This document shows positions 5,170-6,838 of a stretch of 6,838 nt of DNA, one piece after another. The notes beneath the pieces were generated by a model. That model did no database searches. It was given only the letters and a program-made list of their open reading frames with translations, and was not told the origin of the DNA. The DNA is taken from positions 1 to 6,838 of the forward strand of contig PNNU01000188.1 of NCBI GenBank assembly GCA_013824385.1. Reading direction: 5' to 3'. This DNA is from Anaerolinea sp. Lineage in GTDB: Bacteria > Chloroflexota > Anaerolineae > Anaerolineales > Anaerolineaceae. The translations under genes were made by a program, and so were the position numbers. Within the stretch, counting starts at the first letter, position 1; each line of letters starts with the position of its first letter.

Positions 5170-5254
5170 TTATCCACACAGAACGGCGATTTTTTAAAGG
5201 CTTTTATCCACTGAGAGTAGTAGTTTCTCCACAGTTTTCCGCCAGTTATCCACA
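5170..5254 (+). other. Helically phased DnaA-box array
   Basis: Four boxes point in the same direction: TTATCCACA (5170), TTATCCACT (5204), TTCTCCACA (5225) and TTATCCACA (5246). The last three start exactly 21 bases apart, two helical turns, placing DnaA on one face of the DNA. The first is 34 bases from the second. The outer two are perfect and the middle two each have one mismatch, so they may be lower-affinity sites filled cooperatively. Confidence 0.8.
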
Positions 5255-5288
5255 GGATAGCGAGGCTTTGGGGAGAATGCTGTTTTTT

Positions 5289-6275
5289 TTACAAGCTTTC
5301 GATGGTTTCTTCAACCATATCCAGGACGGAATCCAACGCTTCGAGACGGGCGGAAAGAGTTTTTGATTCAAGTTTGAGTTGGTGGCAAAATTCCTGCCAT
5401 TCTTTATAAGGAGCTTCAGCTTTCGACAATTGGGTCGCCGCCATGGTCCACACATCCAACAAAACCCAAACAGCTGCGGCCGGGCGCTCTTCTGAAAGCG
5501 CGACGATAGCTTTTTCATAATAGCTGCGCCGGTTGGGGTTAATGCTGGGTGGGATGGTTTTGGAAGGTTTCAACTCTTCAAAAGAAGAGTTAAGTCCTGC
5601 CAACCAGGGCTGCCAACTTTCATCTGTTACTTCTGCGCTGGTAAAAAGTTGAACCAGGTCGCCGGTGAGATCCGGAATACCTGCTTTTTCAGCGCGTTCG
5701 GGTAAATCAATAAACAAACGGCGGACGGTGAGTGGCATACCCGAAAGGGTTGCTGCGGCATTCGCTGTGTTACGAACTGCGTTTAAGAAGGCTTGCATCC
5801 GTTTGATGCCTTGCGGGAGTGAGCCGTCGACCAACGCCTGCCAATCTTGCCGGGCAGAATCGAGGAAGTATCTGCAGCGGGCGGAAACATTCGCGGTTTG
5901 CCAATATTGCGAAATGGCGGATGAGCGGGTTAAGTCAAACCAGTGAGTAGAATCTTGCAGGCTGATGGCGCCAAGCTCTAGCGCGCCGCCAATCCACGGA
6001 TCTATGCGCAATTTACGGGCAGGAGAAAAAGCTTCCTGGGGATAGTGGGCAATATCCAAATGCACATCTGAAGTGATGCGCACTATTTCGCGGCTGGCTG
6101 TAATGGGACGGTCATGCACGCAGATCAGGTCAATATCCGTGATTCCCCCGATGAAGGGGTCTGGTCTGAGAAGGGAACCGGTCAGGTAGACACACACCAA
6201 TCCGCGGTCTTTGGCGGTAAGCTTGGCGGCGTTTTCTCTTGCGAGGTTGAGCAGGGTATCTCTCGTCACACGCAT
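5289..6275 (-). CDS. Nucleotidyltransferase-fold protein of unknown function
   Basis: This 328-residue protein has an N-terminal DNA-polymerase-beta-type nucleotidyltransferase domain. G33-S34 in VYLTGSLLR is followed by D47-I-D49 in GITDIDLICVH, and a probable third carboxylate D74 lies in VHLDIAHYP. These fit the family pattern GS-x-DxD-x-D for metal and nucleotide binding, so it is probably active. Residues from about 130 on look mostly helical with no motif I recognise; a SYYEKAIVAL segment near 250 recalls helical domains that often accompany such enzymes. Possible roles include transfer of NMP to a small molecule (as in aminoglycoside nucleotidyltransferases) or to a protein or RNA; I cannot choose. 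The start ATG has GGAG (6284-6287) 8 bases upstream. It follows the Dgk-type kinase by 16 bases, implying one operon, and ends at the edge of the putative origin with no clear terminator. Confidence 0.75.
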   Translation of the reverse strand: MRVTRDTLLNLARENAAKLTAKDRGLVCVYLTGSLLRPDPFIGGITDIDLICVHDRPITASREIVRITSDVHLDIAHYPQEAFSPARKLRIDPWIGGALELGAISLQDSTHWFDLTRSSAISQYWQTANVSARCRYFLDSARQDWQALVDGSLPQGIKRMQAFLNAVRNTANAAATLSGMPLTVRRLFIDLPERAEKAGIPDLTGDLVQLFTSAEVTDESWQPWLAGLNSSFEELKPSKTIPPSINPNRRSYYEKAIVALSEERPAAAVWVLLDVWTMAATQLSKAEAPYKEWQEFCHQLKLESKTLSARLEALDSVLDMVEETIESL

Positions 6276-6291
6276 GGCTTTGGCTCCGTGG

Positions 6292-6838
6292 TCAGGAAAT
6301 AGGTAACTGAGGCTGGAATGGCGCTTCTTCGAGGGCCGTAGCGATACGAGCCTTGATAATATCGAAATCCATGGTGCGGCTGACGAAATCCAACTCGTCG
6401 GTCTGAATTACCAGTACGGGTGAAGAGTGCGTGGAGTTTAAATAGTATTCGTCGTAAGAACGGTTCAGCATGTCAATGTATTCCCGTTCCATGGTGCGTT
6501 CGTAGGGGCGGTCGCGCTGCGCGATGCGCTGCATGAGGGTATCTGTGGTGGCACGCAGGTAAACCACCAAATTGGGAGGGGTTATCTTTTCTGCCAACGC
6601 CTGCTGAACGTTGTAGTACATATCCAGTTCGTCGCCTTTGAGGTTGATGCGTGCAAAAAGGGCGTCTTTTTCAAAGGTGTAATCACTGATCACTGCTTTG
6701 GCAATTTCAAGGCGTTCATTAATATTGCGGCGCTGCTGATGATAGCGGCTGAGCAAAAAGAATATCTGGGTTTGAAAGGCGAAACGGGCACGATCTGCAT
6801 AAAAGTTACTTAAAAAGGGATTCTCTTCGAAAACCTCG
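6292..6838 (-). CDS. dgk: Deoxynucleoside kinase, Dgk (deoxyguanosine kinase) type, 5' end missing
   Basis: About 181 codons are visible and the frame runs open through the window edge at 6838. Judged against Bacillus Dgk, roughly 33 N-terminal residues including the P-loop are outside. Visible family features are EENPFLSNFY right at the edge, FAFQTQIFFLLSRY (the helix carrying substrate contacts), SDYTFEKDALFA (6682-6684 encodes the Asp), NLVVYLRA and the lid RIAQRDRPYE. The SDYT in place of the DRS of the other kinase resembles the ADY of Bacillus Dgk, which favours purine deoxynucleosides, mainly deoxyguanosine. The subtype is inferred from that motif. The apparent start at a TTG around 6756 is internal, because homology continues upstream without a stop. 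It probably forms an operon with the nucleotidyltransferase-fold gene 16 bases downstream. Confidence 0.88.
   Translation of the reverse strand, partial: EVFEENPFLSNFYADRARFAFQTQIFFLLSRYHQQRRNINERLEIAKAVISDYTFEKDALFARINLKGDELDMYYNVQQALAEKITPPNLVVYLRATTDTLMQRIAQRDRPYERTMEREYIDMLNRSYDEYYLNSTHSSPVLVIQTDELDFVSRTMDFDIIKARIATALEEAPFQPQLPIS

Larger units (their letters stand above)
4892..5254. other. oriC: Putative chromosomal replication origin (oriC)
   Basis: This is the core of a gene-free stretch (4800-5288) densely filled with DnaA boxes. Perfect TTATCCACA: 4988-4996 (minus), 5170-5178 (plus) and 5246-5254 (plus). One mismatch: 4980-4988 (minus), 5204-5212 (plus) and 5225-5233 (plus). CTATTCACA at 5077-5085 is one off the looser TTATNCACA. 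Two mismatches: 4892-4900, 4909-4917 and 5140-5148. Boxes left of 5000 face left and the strong right-hand boxes face right. By hand count the plus strand has about 165 G and 220 C over 3841-4800, but about 292 G and 237 C over 5281-6300. That sign change is what a bidirectional origin leaves. No dnaA gene is in the window; it may lie nearby or elsewhere. A DnaA-titration or plasmid-type origin is less likely given the core housekeeping neighbours. Confidence 0.85.

Noticed and set aside
4956..5177. Open frame of 73 codons on the minus strand within the origin region
   Set aside because: It has no ribosome site or recognisable domain, is made largely of translated DnaA boxes and AT-rich DNA, and overlaps the unwinding site.
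6754..6756. TTG as the start of the right-hand kinase
   Set aside because: The frame continues upstream to the window edge and encodes conserved kinase sequence, so the TTG is an internal leucine codon.

Overview
The window reads as a piece of chromosome from an anaerobic or facultative bacterium of moderate GC content, most likely a member of the Chloroflexota (Anaerolineae-like). This placement is an inference from gene content: a SpoVS-family protein, separate Dck-type and Dgk-type deoxynucleoside kinases, a small 2[4Fe-4S] ferredoxin, a XenA/YqjM-type flavin reductase and SurE. No rRNA or dnaA gene is present to settle it.

The most important feature is the roughly 490-base gene-free stretch at 4800-5288, which looks like the replication origin (oriC). 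It holds three perfect DnaA boxes (TTATCCACA), three with one mismatch and several weaker ones. A tandem box pair at 4980-4996 directly abuts a run of TAG/AAA triplets (4961-4975) and an 80% AT tract, which is the box plus DnaA-trio layout of a bacterial unwinding site. On the other side, three boxes sit exactly 21 bases apart (5204, 5225, 5246). By hand count, GC skew changes sign across this region: C exceeds G on the left and G exceeds C on the right.

Layout, left to right. The 3' end of ychF (+, 1-90) is followed by a XenA-like ene-reductase (+, 154-1218), which converges tail to tail with surE (-, 1215-2030). Next come a tRNA-Arg with anticodon GCG (-, 2095-2168), with its own promoter and terminator, and an imperfect inverted-repeat element (2226-2296). 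An azlC-azlD branched-chain amino acid exporter operon follows (-, 2293-3352). A divergent promoter region separates it from a 56-residue ferredoxin (+, 3522-3692), a terminator, a Dck-type deoxynucleoside kinase (+, 3813-4469) and spoVS (-, 4519-4779). After the origin region come an unassigned nucleotidyltransferase-fold protein (-, 5289-6275) and the 3' part of a Dgk-type kinase (-, 6292-6838, running off the window), probably one operon.

How the parts may relate: the two deoxynucleoside kinases salvage purine and pyrimidine deoxynucleosides into dNMPs and lie on either side of the putative origin. SurE carries out the reverse reaction type, nucleotide dephosphorylation, so three genes act on nucleotide pools. 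AzlCD, the ferredoxin and the ene-reductase are general metabolism and redox genes with no evident link to the origin.
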